Source: Methylobacter sp. | GTDB lineage: Bacteria > Pseudomonadota > Gammaproteobacteria > Methylococcales > Methylomonadaceae | Length of the DNA stretch: 60,862 nucleotides | Direction of reading: 5' to 3' | NCBI GenBank assembly: GCA_002928495.1 | Contig: PERF01000002.1 | Location: 1 to 60,862 of the forward strand | Shown: positions 34,010 to 42,035 of the stretch, piece after piece | How positions within the stretch are numbered: the first letter of the stretch is position 1 | How the letters are laid out: each line of letters starts with the position of its first letter | Position numbers and translations under genes: made by a program | The notes under the pieces: model-generated | What the model saw: only the letters and a program-made list of their open reading frames with translations | Databases searched by the model: none | Told to the model about the DNA's origin: nothing

Positions 34010-34092
34010 TATTACGCTCAAGCGGAGCGCGGCCAAAAAACCGTTTTCATTTTCAAGCTTTCGTGGGCCTCGCCCGCTTAGCTCTGAGTATC
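34005..34092 (+). repeat. attC-like recombination site A
   Basis: The 88-base stretch starts CCCTAATATTACGCTCAAGC, has GGAGCGCGGCC and TCGTGGGCCTCGCCC in the middle, and ends GCTTAGCTCTGAGTATC. It aligns along its whole length with site B after the next gene (CTAACATTGCGCTCAACCGG ... GGTTAGCCCTACATTAGGA). The ends correspond to the R'' and R' core boxes and the middle to L''/L' pairing. It overlaps the stop codon of the gene before it. Confidence 0.65.
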
Positions 34093-34105
34093 ACTGGGTG
34101 GAAAT

Positions 34106-34498
34106 GTGATCAGTTCTTTGTATGCTGCGATGTTGGCGCTATTGATCGTCTGGTTATCGCTTCGGGTCATAAAATTGCGCCGGGTAAAGAAAGTGCGCCT
34201 CGGCGATGGAGGCGAACCTGAACTCCGGATTGCTATCCGAGCCCAGGGAAATGCAACAGAATATATCCCTATTTCTCTGATCCTGCTCGTTCTGCTTGAA
34301 TTAAGCGGGGCTCACGCAGCCCTCGTGCATTCCGGCGGTATTGCTGTGCTCGCTGGCCGCATCCTGCATGCAAGGGGCTTGCTGACCGAAAGTCTTCGTT
34401 ACCGCGTGCTGGGAATGCAGGTGACCATCTATACTTTAATCGGATTGGCATTTGCTAATCTCGCTTACGCTGTGTTTAACGGTCTCCGTGCGCTCTAA
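34106..34498 (+). CDS. MAPEG-family membrane protein
   Basis: A 130-aa four-helix protein of the MAPEG (glutathione-transferase/eicosanoid) superfamily. The signature RIAIRAQGNATEYIPISLILLVLLE carries the RA-x-N-x-x-E-x-xP motif, and ILHARGLL fits helix 3. Bacterial members are of unclear role. It starts at GTG. It begins 13 bases after site A and ends within site B, so it has the shape of a gene cassette. Confidence 0.88.
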   Translation: MISSLYAAMLALLIVWLSLRVIKLRRVKKVRLGDGGEPELRIAIRAQGNATEYIPISLILLVLLELSGAHAALVHSGGIAVLAGRILHARGLLTESLRYRVLGMQVTIYTLIGLAFANLAYAVFNGLRAL

Positions 34499-34572
34499 CA
34501 TTGCGCTCAACCGGAGAGCGGTTAAATTTTTTTCAGCTTTCCGGGCCACGCCAGGTTAGCCCTACATTAGGA
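34493..34572 (+). repeat. attC-like recombination site B
   Basis: CTCTAACATTGCGCTCAACC at the left, CCGGGCCACGCC in the middle and GGTTAGCCCTACATTAGGA at the right match the general plan of chromosomal-integron attC sites. The right core reads ATTAGG instead of GTTAGG. The site overlaps the MAPEG stop codon. It is about 70% alike to site A by eye, with a shorter central loop. Confidence 0.7.
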
Positions 34573-34593
34573 CCATCCATCAAGGAAGTTTAT

Positions 34594-34875
34594 ATGTATC
34601 ACGTTTTAATCATTCATGAGGTTGAGGCTTATCCAGCATGGAAAGCTGTTTTTGATCAAGCGGCAGATATCAGAAAACGCGCCGGCGAAATCAGCTACCA
34701 GTTGCTGCGATACGACCATGACCCAAACAACATTGTCCACTTCTCGGTGTGGTCCTCCCTGGATAATGCCCGCCGCTTCTTCGAGTCCCCGGCGTTGGTG
34801 GAAATCAGGAGAAAGGCCGGGGTAAAGGCGCCGGAATTTATTTACCTGCACGAGATAGAACGCGGCATACTATAG
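34594..34875 (+). CDS. Antibiotic-monooxygenase-like (dimeric alpha-beta barrel) protein
   Basis: A 93-aa protein: MYHVLIIHEVEAYPAWKAVF, then ISYQLLRYDHDPNNIVHFSVW, and ARRFFESPALVEIRRKAGV. The strand-helix-strand pattern and the W--LD-A--F-ES motif are those of small ABM-type ferredoxin-like folds. Function is unknown; many are not enzymes. AAGGAAG stands seven to eight bases before the ATG at 34594. It follows attC-like site B directly and is probably the third cassette. Confidence 0.75.
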   Translation: MYHVLIIHEVEAYPAWKAVFDQAADIRKRAGEISYQLLRYDHDPNNIVHFSVWSSLDNARRFFESPALVEIRRKAGVKAPEFIYLHEIERGIL

Positions 34876-35201
34876 CCCTTAATCGAACATTCAATCGGGG
34901 CGAACTAATGGGCACTAGTCGGCTAAACAACATACGGCCCGTTTGCGCCCGGGCATCAATCAGGAACGATATGTTCACCGCGTGCTTTTCAAGCCGGTTC
35001 CCTTCAGCCCATTTGAACTGGGCGCAAAACACATGTTAATTAATAGGTATCGACTCGTGAATTTTTTTGGCGAGCGACCTAACACCTCGTTCCATCACCT
35101 TGTCATGAGTCCTTTTGAGGTCCGTAAGGCGGAACCCGTAACCCGTATGGCGTATTCGCCGGCAATACGCCGGACTTTGCGGGTATAGGCGTTTTGCTAT
35201 C
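34876..35201. repeat. Intergenic DNA with REP-like palindrome
   Basis: No credible gene lies here. GGCGTATT (35149-35156) and AATACGCC (35164-35171) form a hairpin within ACCCGTATGG...GCCGGAC, a pattern that recurs between genes of many proteobacteria. The left half of a second palindrome (GGCGTTTTGC, 35189-35198) is cut off by the IS1182 element, and its right half (GCGAAACGCC) lies at 36918-36927. Confidence 0.6.
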
Positions 35202-36913
35202 GAGACTGTGAAAGAATTCGGCGCCCATTTTTAGTAAACTATACTCAATTAACTCATTGATAAAGAATAAAAATGGCAGGTCGAAATTACAAGGTTGGCC
35301 ACAATCGCTACCAAACGGCGCTCTTACCGCCGAGCATTGATGAGTATGTATCGGAGACTAATCCGGTACGGGCCATTGAAGCTTATGTAGAAACCCTCTG
35401 TTTATTGGATTTGAAAATCCAAAATAGCGATTCAGGTCTGACAGCAGGGCAACCCGCGTTTCATCCCAGTATTCTGATCAAGCTCTACCTCTATGGCTAC
35501 ATGAACGGCCTACGCAGTAGCCGAAAGTTGGAGCGGGAAGCCGCCCGGAATCTGGAAGCGATCTGGCTGGTCGGCAACCTTCGGCCCAGCTACAAAACCA
35601 TCGCCAATTTTCGCAAAGACAACAGCATCGCCTTAAGAACGATCAATAAAGATTTCATCCTGCTCTGCCGGCAACTCAATCTGTTTAAGGGTGAAGAAGT
35701 GGCGGTAGACGGCAGCTTTTTTAAAGCCGACGCCAGCAAAGCCAGTATTTATACCGGCAAAAAAATTGAGCAGCAACTGGCGGAACTCGAAAAGAAAATT
35801 GAGGCTTATCAACAACAATTGGCCGAACAAGACAGCCGTGACGATAAGGACGGTCTTGGCAGCTTGGTTGACGATCAAGAGCTAGCCCAAAAAATCGAGC
35901 TTTTAAAAAAGAAGCAAGCCCGGAAAAAAGCATTACAAGACGAGTTAAAAGCCTCCTCACAGACCCAAATTTCAACGGTTGACCGGGATGCCCGATTGCT
36001 GAGCAAACGCGGCCAAACCACAGCCGGTTACAACGTCCAGATTGCGGTAGACGGCCAACACAAACTGCTGCTTGCCGTGGAAGTGACTCAAGACGGCAAT
36101 GATACCCAGCTCCTCATGCCCATGCTGGAAGCCTCGCAAGAGGTTCTGCAATCGGAACATCTGATTGGGCTGGCCGATTCCGGTTACTACAATGGCGAAC
36201 AGATTAAACAGGCCGACGAAAAAGGCATTGAAATTTATGTGCCGATCACCCAAAGGCGTGGCCCGAGCGTGGAAGACGGCCGTTTTACCCGCGAGCAATT
36301 TACCTACGATGCCGAAAACGATTGTTATGTATGCCCACAAGGTGAGCAACTCATCCGATACGGCAAGCTGCGCGAACATAGCAATCGAAAAGCCTGGACT
36401 TACAAAAGCAAACGCTCCGTCTGTAAAAACTGTCCCTTACGCCATCAATGCTTAACCGAAAAAGCGACCACTAAAAAACTTGATCGCTGGGAACATGAGT
36501 CTGTGATTGACCGCTACAGAGAGCACATGAAAGGGGCTGGCAAGATGATGAGCAAACGCAGCAGTTATGTTGAGCACCCTTTTGGCACCCTCAAACATCG
36601 AGCGGGCATGCATCATTTTTTGATGCGTGGCCTCGAAAAATGCCGAGGCGAATTTAGCTTAATGGCCGTTTGTTATAACTTTACCCGCGTACTGAATATA
36701 CTGGGGGTTGAAGCCTTTAGGGATTACTGCGCCCAGCAACTAAGGAAGGGCGAAAAAAGAGCGGTTTTTATTTAAAACGGGGGCAAAATCACCCTTTATT
36801 GATCCATTTTACCCTTCTACGGTAAAAACTTTTTCAATCGCTTGAAAATCTGTCAATTAGAGGCGATTTTGCACAATAGGGCTGCAATGGCTTTGGGATT
36901 CTTTCACAGTCTC
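35202..36913 (+). mobile_element. IS1182-family insertion sequence
   Basis: A 1.71-kb element with perfect 16-bp terminal inverted repeats GAGACTGTGAAAGAAT (35202-35217; complement at 36898-36913). It is flanked by the four-base direct repeat TATC (35198-35201 and 36914-36917). Removing element and one TATC restores a palindrome GGCGTTT...AAACGCC with TATC at its centre, so it inserted into a hairpin loop. One intact transposase gene lies inside. Confidence 0.92.
35273..36775 (+). CDS. IS1182-family transposase
   Basis: A 500-aa DDE transposase. The N-terminal region (YVSETNPVRAIEAYVETL) and FHPSILIKLYLYGYMNGLRSSRKLEREAARNLEAIWL are typical of the family. Catalytic Asp lies in EEVAVDGSFFKADASK, a second in IGLADSGYYNGEQI, and Glu in SSYVEHPFGTLKHRAGMHHF. 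A zinc-like Cys cluster (CVCPQGE, CKNCPLRHQC) precedes the end. The frame is complete. Confidence 0.95.
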   Translation: MAGRNYKVGHNRYQTALLPPSIDEYVSETNPVRAIEAYVETLCLLDLKIQNSDSGLTAGQPAFHPSILIKLYLYGYMNGLRSSRKLEREAARNLEAIWLVGNLRPSYKTIANFRKDNSIALRTINKDFILLCRQLNLFKGEEVAVDGSFFKADASKASIYTGKKIEQQLAELEKKIEAYQQQLAEQDSRDDKDGLGSLVDDQELAQKIELLKKKQARKKALQDELKASSQTQISTVDRDARLLSKRGQTTAGYNVQIAVDGQHKLLLAVEVTQDGNDTQLLMPMLEASQEVLQSEHLIGLADSGYYNGEQIKQADEKGIEIYVPITQRRGPSVEDGRFTREQFTYDAENDCYVCPQGEQLIRYGKLREHSNRKAWTYKSKRSVCKNCPLRHQCLTEKATTKKLDRWEHESVIDRYREHMKGAGKMMSKRSSYVEHPFGTLKHRAGMHHFLMRGLEKCRGEFSLMAVCYNFTRVLNILGVEAFRDYCAQQLRKGEKRAVFI

Positions 36914-37075
36914 TATCGCGAAACGCCCTACGGGACCTTTGAAAAGCACGCGTGGATTGACGCTTTGCTAAAGTTTCCGAGCCTGTCATAGGCTACTTTG
37001 GGTATTCCTAGTCGCAATGCTGATTAGCAATAACCGTGCTTGCAATTCAATTTATTACCATCAGCAATTTTTAGG
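36914..37075. other. Intergenic DNA right of IS1182
   Basis: Nothing was recognised apart from the right half of the interrupted palindrome at 36918-36927. It lies downstream of the DUF2380 gene on the minus strand. Confidence 0.4.
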
Positions 37076-37633
37076 CTATTGATTCTTGCGCGTTGCATGG
37101 GAAGGCGGCGGCGGTGTATAAATTTTATCCAAATCGTTGTCGATTTTAACGGCAAGACTTTCAACACCTTTTAGCGTTAGTTTTTTATCGCCGCCTTTTG
37201 TCTCTGAAATATAATTACCGATAAGTTGGCCGTCCTTCGCCCTGACTAAATGCCCCATAATATATGCGAATAAGAAGCTTGGTTTATGGAGTCTTCCAAC
37301 CACGATATAATCCGCGCCGGCTTTTTTAGCTAGCTCTGCGGCAGTATCGTTGTGGTCAAAAAGATAACCAAAACCGGCATTGGCTTCATGTTGGCTTGTT
37401 AAGTCAACAGAAATGATTTTATAGCCCGCTCTTTTTAACTCGCCTTCCAGCATGGCTTTTATACTCGCCGTTCTTTGAATTTCATCTGGCGTTCGAGGAA
37501 TTAGAGTTTGATCATTTAAATCGAAATCCAATATAGCGATGCTTGTTTCAGCACAGGCTCCAACACTGAACAAGCATAAAAAAAATACGCCAAAGATGTA
37601 GCGTAGTCCTGTATTGATTCTAGGGTTCATCAT
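37076..37633 (-). CDS. DUF2380-like exported protein
   Basis: A 185-aa protein with a signal peptide (YIFGVFFLCLFSVGACAETS). The domain starts TSIAILDFDLNDQTLIP and includes IKAMLEGELKRAGYKIISVDL, AKKAGADYIVVGRLHKPSFLFAYIMGHLVRAKDGQLIG. This is the DUF2380 pattern, which I associate with periplasmic proteins of methylotrophs and relatives near quinoprotein or sensor genes. The two-component pair 38304-40411 lies just beyond the next gene. Function unknown. Confidence 0.8.
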   Translation of the reverse strand: MMNPRINTGLRYIFGVFFLCLFSVGACAETSIAILDFDLNDQTLIPRTPDEIQRTASIKAMLEGELKRAGYKIISVDLTSQHEANAGFGYLFDHNDTAAELAKKAGADYIVVGRLHKPSFLFAYIMGHLVRAKDGQLIGNYISETKGGDKKLTLKGVESLAVKIDNDLDKIYTPPPPSHATRKNQ

Positions 37634-37680
37634 AAAATGGCAGGGTATCTTGTTGAAAAATCATCGGTAACACAAGGCCG

Positions 37681-38127
37681 TTATTTTTCTGCATTATCTT
37701 GCTGTGCTTTATATAAGCCGATGAAATCCAGCATACTCAGCGTAGCGACAACATTCAAGTCATCATCGAGAATTTCATATAAAATGCCATCACTTCCGCG
37801 AATGCTGAAAAAGACGATGGCATCCTCATCGCCGCCGCCTTCCCTATGCGGCTCATCGCTTGGGGGGCTGGAGGTATAACTGCCGACGGGCCTGGCTTCC
37901 TTTAATGCGCCATTGGCTTCATAAAGACGATGTTCCCCTTGAATGACAAACGTATTATTCAAGGCTAAATGCCGGTGCAGAATAATCTGTTGGTTTGCCG
38001 CAAACTTAAAAATCACATCGATGATTTTATCGTTTTCATCAATATTGAGAATCGAATAAGCGAGATTCTCAAACCCTTCAAGGCTTTGCCATTTAATGTT
38101 GCAATCATCGAAAAAATATCTTGTCAT
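37681..38127 (-). CDS. Cupin-fold protein, 148 aa
   Basis: A small cupin: ILHRHLALNNTFVIQGEHRLYEANG carries the HxH...E-like metal motif, and YEILDDDLNVVATLSMLDFIGLY closes the barrel. It resembles ChrR- or dioxygenase-like cupins that bind Zn or Fe. It ends 47 bases upstream of the DUF2380 gene on the same strand, so the two may be co-transcribed. The substrate is unknown. Confidence 0.7.
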   Translation of the reverse strand: MTRYFFDDCNIKWQSLEGFENLAYSILNIDENDKIIDVIFKFAANQQIILHRHLALNNTFVIQGEHRLYEANGALKEARPVGSYTSSPPSDEPHREGGGDEDAIVFFSIRGSDGILYEILDDDLNVVATLSMLDFIGLYKAQQDNAEK

Positions 38128-38212
38128 CTGTTTTCCCCCTTATTGGGCCTATTGGTTTGGTAGGCGCTAGATTAGCGAGTTAATGTAAGTCCGTAACCTC
38201 ATATCTGCCCGC

Positions 38213-38239
38213 AAAAGCCGGGCAATTTGCCCGGCTTTT
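38213..38239. terminator. Bidirectional intrinsic terminator
   Basis: AAAAGCCGGGCAA at 38213-38225 and TTGCCCGGCTTTT at 38227-38239 form a long GC-rich stem with A/T tracts on both sides. It lies between the cupin gene and the histidine kinase gene, which diverge, so it may insulate the promoters or belong to a lost gene. Confidence 0.75.
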
Positions 38240-38357
38240 CTGCGGCTATTTTCCAGGCGTAGCATTCGGGCGTAAAATGACCTGAAAGGCGTGAGGCAAG
38301 GCAATGGATCATTTCGCTGCCGAATCGTCAACAAAATATCTGGGAAGCTTGCTTATC

Positions 38358-39728
38358 ATGAATCTAAAATTTCACCTGCTATCGCGTATCGTCGTCATTG
38401 CCGTCATTTGCCTGATTGCAACAGCAGGCTGTGTCCTTTATCAAGCTGACCGGCAATCAATTCTTACAACGCGGGTAACGGTTGAATCAATCGATAAGCA
38501 ATTGGAACTTCAATTGCTGCGTATCGATGCGGGTTTTGGCCAGCCGGAACGCTTTCCTGATTTTGATTTATGGAAAGAGACCGGAATGGTGTCAGGCGTT
38601 TGTGTCAGTTATCTATCGGCGCATGGCAGTTTCAGGCGCAGCATTTGCAATGGCGCAAAAATTACTTCCCGAATTTGGCCCACCTGGTTCGAAAGCTTTT
38701 ACCGATGGACTTTCCATCCGGGGTATGAAATGGTGCGACAGGTAGCATTCAATGGTCGGATTCATGGTTCCATAGTCGTCGCGCCCAGCCCTGAGATGGG
38801 AATAGCAAGCGCCTGGCAAGCTATTCGTGGTTTAATGGGGCTTTCCGTCAGCTCCACGTTGGCTCTTTGCCTGCTGGTTTATTTCACGATAAGTCGAGCC
38901 TTACGTCCGGCACAGGTGATCATTGCGGGTTTGGAGAAAATGGAGAAGGGGGAGTTGTCGATTCGGCTGCCGGCTTTCGAGCTAAAGGAATGGCAGCGGA
39001 CCGGAAAAGCCATTAATCAACTGGCGGCAAGCCAGGAACAGCTTCTTTCAGAGCGTAAAAAATTAGCGCTGAAATTGATGACTATCCAGGAGGAAGAGCG
39101 CCGTTATCTGGCAAGAGAACTTCACGACGAGTTTGGTCAATGCCTGGCTGCGATCAATGCGGTTGCGGCTTCTATTTCCCAAACCGCAGAATATGAATGT
39201 CCCGCACTGGTTCCGGAAGCAAAAAACATCAGTCGAATTATCGGTCACATGATGTCGGTATTGCGCGGATTATTGTTGCGTTTGCGTCCTTCGGATATTG
39301 ACGAATTGGGCCTCACGGCCAGTTTAAAAAGCCTGGCGACGGGCTGGAATGCCGGCGGTAGCGGCAAAATTCATTATAGCCTCGCTGTTGATGGCGATCT
39401 CGACCGCTTGCCCGAACCTATTCCCGTTACCATTTTTCGTATTGTTCAGGAATGTCTGACCAATGTGGCAAAACATTCCGCCGCCGCTCATGCGAAAGTA
39501 ACACTCAGGACAATTCCCGCAAATAACCCGATAACGGCTATTGAGCTTAGTATCGAAGATGACGGTAAAACAAACAAGCTGCCGTTTGAAGACAGTCCCG
39601 GAATTGGCCTGCTCGGCATACGGGAGCGTGTAACTGCACTCGGAGGTCGATTGGTATTGGAAACGTGCAAACCGAGCGGGCTTGCCGTCCAGGTATGGCT
39701 TCCGGTTCAGCCGCTTTCAGGGACATGA
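38358..39728 (+). CDS. MoxY-like sensor histidine kinase (NarL type)
   Basis: A 456-aa membrane kinase (485 aa if the ATG at 38304 were used minus ten; the frame from 38304 gives 474). An N-terminal helix (FHLLSRIVVIAVICLIATAGCV) and a periplasmic domain of about 130 residues resemble MoxY/LapD sensors. A second helix (GLSVSSTLALCLLVYFTI), HAMP, then the dimerisation box EEERRYLARELHDEFGQCLAAI with phospho-His, and the HATPase part (FRIVQECLTNVAKHS, GIGLLGIRERVTALGG). Together with the following regulator it forms a two-component system. MoxYX-type pairs control methanol or formaldehyde oxidation genes in methylotrophs; that role is inferred here. Confidence 0.87.
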   Translation: MNLKFHLLSRIVVIAVICLIATAGCVLYQADRQSILTTRVTVESIDKQLELQLLRIDAGFGQPERFPDFDLWKETGMVSGVCVSYLSAHGSFRRSICNGAKITSRIWPTWFESFYRWTFHPGYEMVRQVAFNGRIHGSIVVAPSPEMGIASAWQAIRGLMGLSVSSTLALCLLVYFTISRALRPAQVIIAGLEKMEKGELSIRLPAFELKEWQRTGKAINQLAASQEQLLSERKKLALKLMTIQEEERRYLARELHDEFGQCLAAINAVAASISQTAEYECPALVPEAKNISRIIGHMMSVLRGLLLRLRPSDIDELGLTASLKSLATGWNAGGSGKIHYSLAVDGDLDRLPEPIPVTIFRIVQECLTNVAKHSAAAHAKVTLRTIPANNPITAIELSIEDDGKTNKLPFEDSPGIGLLGIRERVTALGGRLVLETCKPSGLAVQVWLPVQPLSGT

Positions 39729-39730
39729 AC

Positions 39731-40411
39731 ATGGCCAGTTCAGATCGCATCAGAATTTTGCTGGTCGATGACCATGCCATCGTGCGCGAAGGATACCGCT
39801 CGTTGTTGGCGAAGCAACCGGGAATGGAAGTGATTGCTGAAGCAGCCGATGGCGTGGAGGCTTATTCGCATTTTAAGGCTTGCAAGCCTGATGTAGCCGT
39901 TATGGATATTTCGCTGCCCGGTCAAGGAGGGTTGGAGGCTATTGCGCGTATTAAGCAACGATGCCCGGAGGCAAAAATACTGGTATTCAGCATGCACCAG
40001 AATCCGGGCTTTGCTGTTCAGGCAACCCGGGCGGGTGCGCTGGGTTATGTCACCAAAAGCAGTGCGCCGGAGGTTTTGATTCGGGCTATCCATGATGTCT
40101 ATGCCGGACGCCTCACGCTGAGCGCCGATATGGCGCAGGCACTGGCCTTGGAGAAGCTGGGCGGAGATAACAGCGCGCTGCAGGATTTGACGGTACGGGA
40201 ATTCGAGATTCTGCGACTGTTAGTCGAAGCCCGGTCAACGGATGCTATTGCTCGAACGCTCAATATCAGTCCAAAAACCGTAGCGAACTGCCATTACCTG
40301 ATCAAGCGAAAACTCGGCGTAGCCAGCGACATTGAGTTGACCCGCCTGGCCATCAGGATGAATGTAATTAATCTCCTGGAGTTATCGGGACCACTGTCGA
40401 AAAACTTGTAA
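39731..40411 (+). CDS. NarL/LuxR-type response regulator (MoxX-like)
   Basis: A 226-aa response regulator. Receiver: ILLVDDHAIVREGYRSLL, phospho-Asp in PDVAVMDISLPGQGGLEA, then LVFSMHQNPGFAVQATRAGALGYVTKSS. The C-terminal LuxR HTH is LTVREFEILRLLVEARSTDAIARTLNISPKTVANCHYLIKRKLG. It starts at 39731 (AGGGA eight bases upstream) or at 39725, overlapping the kinase stop. Translation is therefore coupled to the kinase. It resembles regulators such as MxaB of methanotrophs. Confidence 0.92.
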   Translation: MASSDRIRILLVDDHAIVREGYRSLLAKQPGMEVIAEAADGVEAYSHFKACKPDVAVMDISLPGQGGLEAIARIKQRCPEAKILVFSMHQNPGFAVQATRAGALGYVTKSSAPEVLIRAIHDVYAGRLTLSADMAQALALEKLGGDNSALQDLTVREFEILRLLVEARSTDAIARTLNISPKTVANCHYLIKRKLGVASDIELTRLAIRMNVINLLELSGPLSKNL

Positions 40412-40513
40412 ATCAATGTCAGCAGGCAGGACTTGATTTGCCGTGGGAAGTACGCTCTAATCCTTCATCCATCCAAACGAGCTCCTTAATTCGAATGTTA
40501 TCGCGCAATACCC

Positions 40514-41158
40514 ATGTACATACCCCCACATTTTGAACAGCCGAGTATTGAAGTCATGCACGAACTGATTCGTAGCAGGCCGCTAGCCACGCTGGTCACC
40601 CTCTCGTCAAATGGCATCAACGCAAATCACATTCCGTTGCACCTATCTGCAGCGCCTTCGCCGTTTGGCGCCTTACGAGGTCACGTTGCTCGTTCAAATC
40701 CAGTCTGGAGTGATCTGAAATCGGATATTGAGGTGCTGGCTATATTCCACGGCCCGGACGCTTACATCAGCCCGTCCTGGTACGCAACCAAGCAGGAGGC
40801 GGGGAAGGTCGTTCCCACATGGAATTACACGGTCGTGCATGCCTACGGTTCTTTGCGCATTATCGATGATGCTTCCTGGATTCGTACCCAGCTTGAGACG
40901 CTCACCGCTCATAACGAGGCGACTTTTTCCGAACCGTGGGCCGTATCGGATGCTCCAGATGATTTTACCGAAAAGCTAATTGAGGCAATTGTTGGAATTG
41001 AAATGATTATTACCCGGCTATCCGGTAAGTGGAAGGTAAGTCAAAATCAACCGCCACAAAATCAGGCCAGTGTTATACAAGGGCTGAATACAAGCAGTCA
41101 AAGAGACGCGGCGGCAATGGCTGCACTGGTCAATATCGGGGTAAAAAATGCACGTTAA
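40514..41158 (+). CDS. PaiB-like FMN-binding protein
   Basis: A 214-aa protein of the PaiB (FMN-binding negative transcriptional regulator) family: MYIPPHFEQPSIEVMHELIR, PLATLVTLSSNGINANHIPLHL, GHVARSNPVWSDL, YISPSWYATKQEAGKVVPTWNYTVVHAYG and GIEMIITRLSGKWKVSQNQP. Members have a split-barrel FMN-binding fold; the regulatory role was described in Bacillus. Its stop codon merges with an attC-like sequence, so it may be a captured cassette. Confidence 0.92.
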   Translation: MYIPPHFEQPSIEVMHELIRSRPLATLVTLSSNGINANHIPLHLSAAPSPFGALRGHVARSNPVWSDLKSDIEVLAIFHGPDAYISPSWYATKQEAGKVVPTWNYTVVHAYGSLRIIDDASWIRTQLETLTAHNEATFSEPWAVSDAPDDFTEKLIEAIVGIEMIITRLSGKWKVSQNQPPQNQASVIQGLNTSSQRDAAAMAALVNIGVKNAR

Positions 41159-41217
41159 CATTGCGAGCAACCAGCAAATTCTGCGCTTTTGTCTGCCGAT
41201 GATTTTACACATTAGAC
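41154..41217 (+). repeat. attC-like recombination site C (degenerate)
   Basis: GTTAACATTGCGAGCAACC at the left and ACACATTAGACAG at the right match the ends of attC-like sites A and B. The middle (TTCTGCGCTTTTGTCTGCCG) is less conserved. It overlaps the PaiB-like stop codon. The evidence is weaker than for A and B. Confidence 0.45.
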
Positions 41218-41230
41218 AGACAAGCCATTG

Positions 41231-41926
41231 ATGGGATTTATACTCGAAAAAGTTGTACCGTGGGGGCGTTCTCATGATGAGTATGTCCGCATGTTTGGCC
41301 TTACGGAGGCCGATCAGGAACTTCGTATTCTTGGCTGCGGTGATGGTCCGGCGGCGTTTAATGCGGAATGGACCAAACGAAGCGGAACCGTCGTCTCAGT
41401 CGATCCGATTTATGTTTTTGACGCCTCTCAGATCAGAAGCCGCATCGCTGAGAGTTATGAAACCGTTATGGCCCAGATGCGCAAGAACCAAAGCGACTAT
41501 GTTTGGGGCGCCATCTCGTCGGTTGAAGAACTGGGGCACATTCGCATGTTGGCAATGGACACGTTTCTGTCTGACTTCGAAGCCGGGAAGAAAAATGGTC
41601 GCTATATTGCCGGAGAATTGCCGTTACTGCCTTTTGAAAGCGGCACGTTCGATCTTGCTTTGTCGTCACATTTCTTATTTTTATACAGCGCCCACTTTTC
41701 TGCCGAAATTCACCTTCAGGCTCTGCGGGAAATGTTGCGAGTAGCTCGCGAAGTCAGAGTATTTCCTACGCTTACGCTTGACGGAAAGCCTTCGCCACAC
41801 ATTACCTTCATCAGAGAATCCCTTGAGAGCCTTGGTTTTTGTGTTGAGGTTCGGCGTGTACAATACGAATTCCAGCGTGGCGGCAATGAAATGTTGGTCA
41901 TCAAGCTTGTCCAACATTTGTCCTAA
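41231..41926 (+). CDS. SAM-dependent methyltransferase-like protein
   Basis: A 231-aa protein. Motif I reads LRILGCGDGPAAFNAEWTKRSGTVVSVDPIYVF, with a class I SAM pocket and an Asp at the end of strand 2. Motif IV-like FESGTFDLALSSHFLFLYSAHF and the post-motif EMLRVAREVRVFPTL follow. The substrate is unknown. It lies just after attC-like site C and is probably a further cassette gene. The start is the ATG at 41231. Confidence 0.8.
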   Translation: MGFILEKVVPWGRSHDEYVRMFGLTEADQELRILGCGDGPAAFNAEWTKRSGTVVSVDPIYVFDASQIRSRIAESYETVMAQMRKNQSDYVWGAISSVEELGHIRMLAMDTFLSDFEAGKKNGRYIAGELPLLPFESGTFDLALSSHFLFLYSAHFSAEIHLQALREMLRVAREVRVFPTLTLDGKPSPHITFIRESLESLGFCVEVRRVQYEFQRGGNEMLVIKLVQHLS

Positions 41927-42035
41927 TGCCGAACGACAGCGTATTGTTGAAAGGCTATCGACCGGACGAATCGAGCGCAGTATTGGCCGTATTCCATAAG
42001 CTATGAATAAAAAGGTATCCCTGCCGACATTCCTA

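Noticed and set aside
34943-35188. 81-codon ORF before IS1182
   Set aside because: It runs through REP-like palindromes and has no start signal or family.
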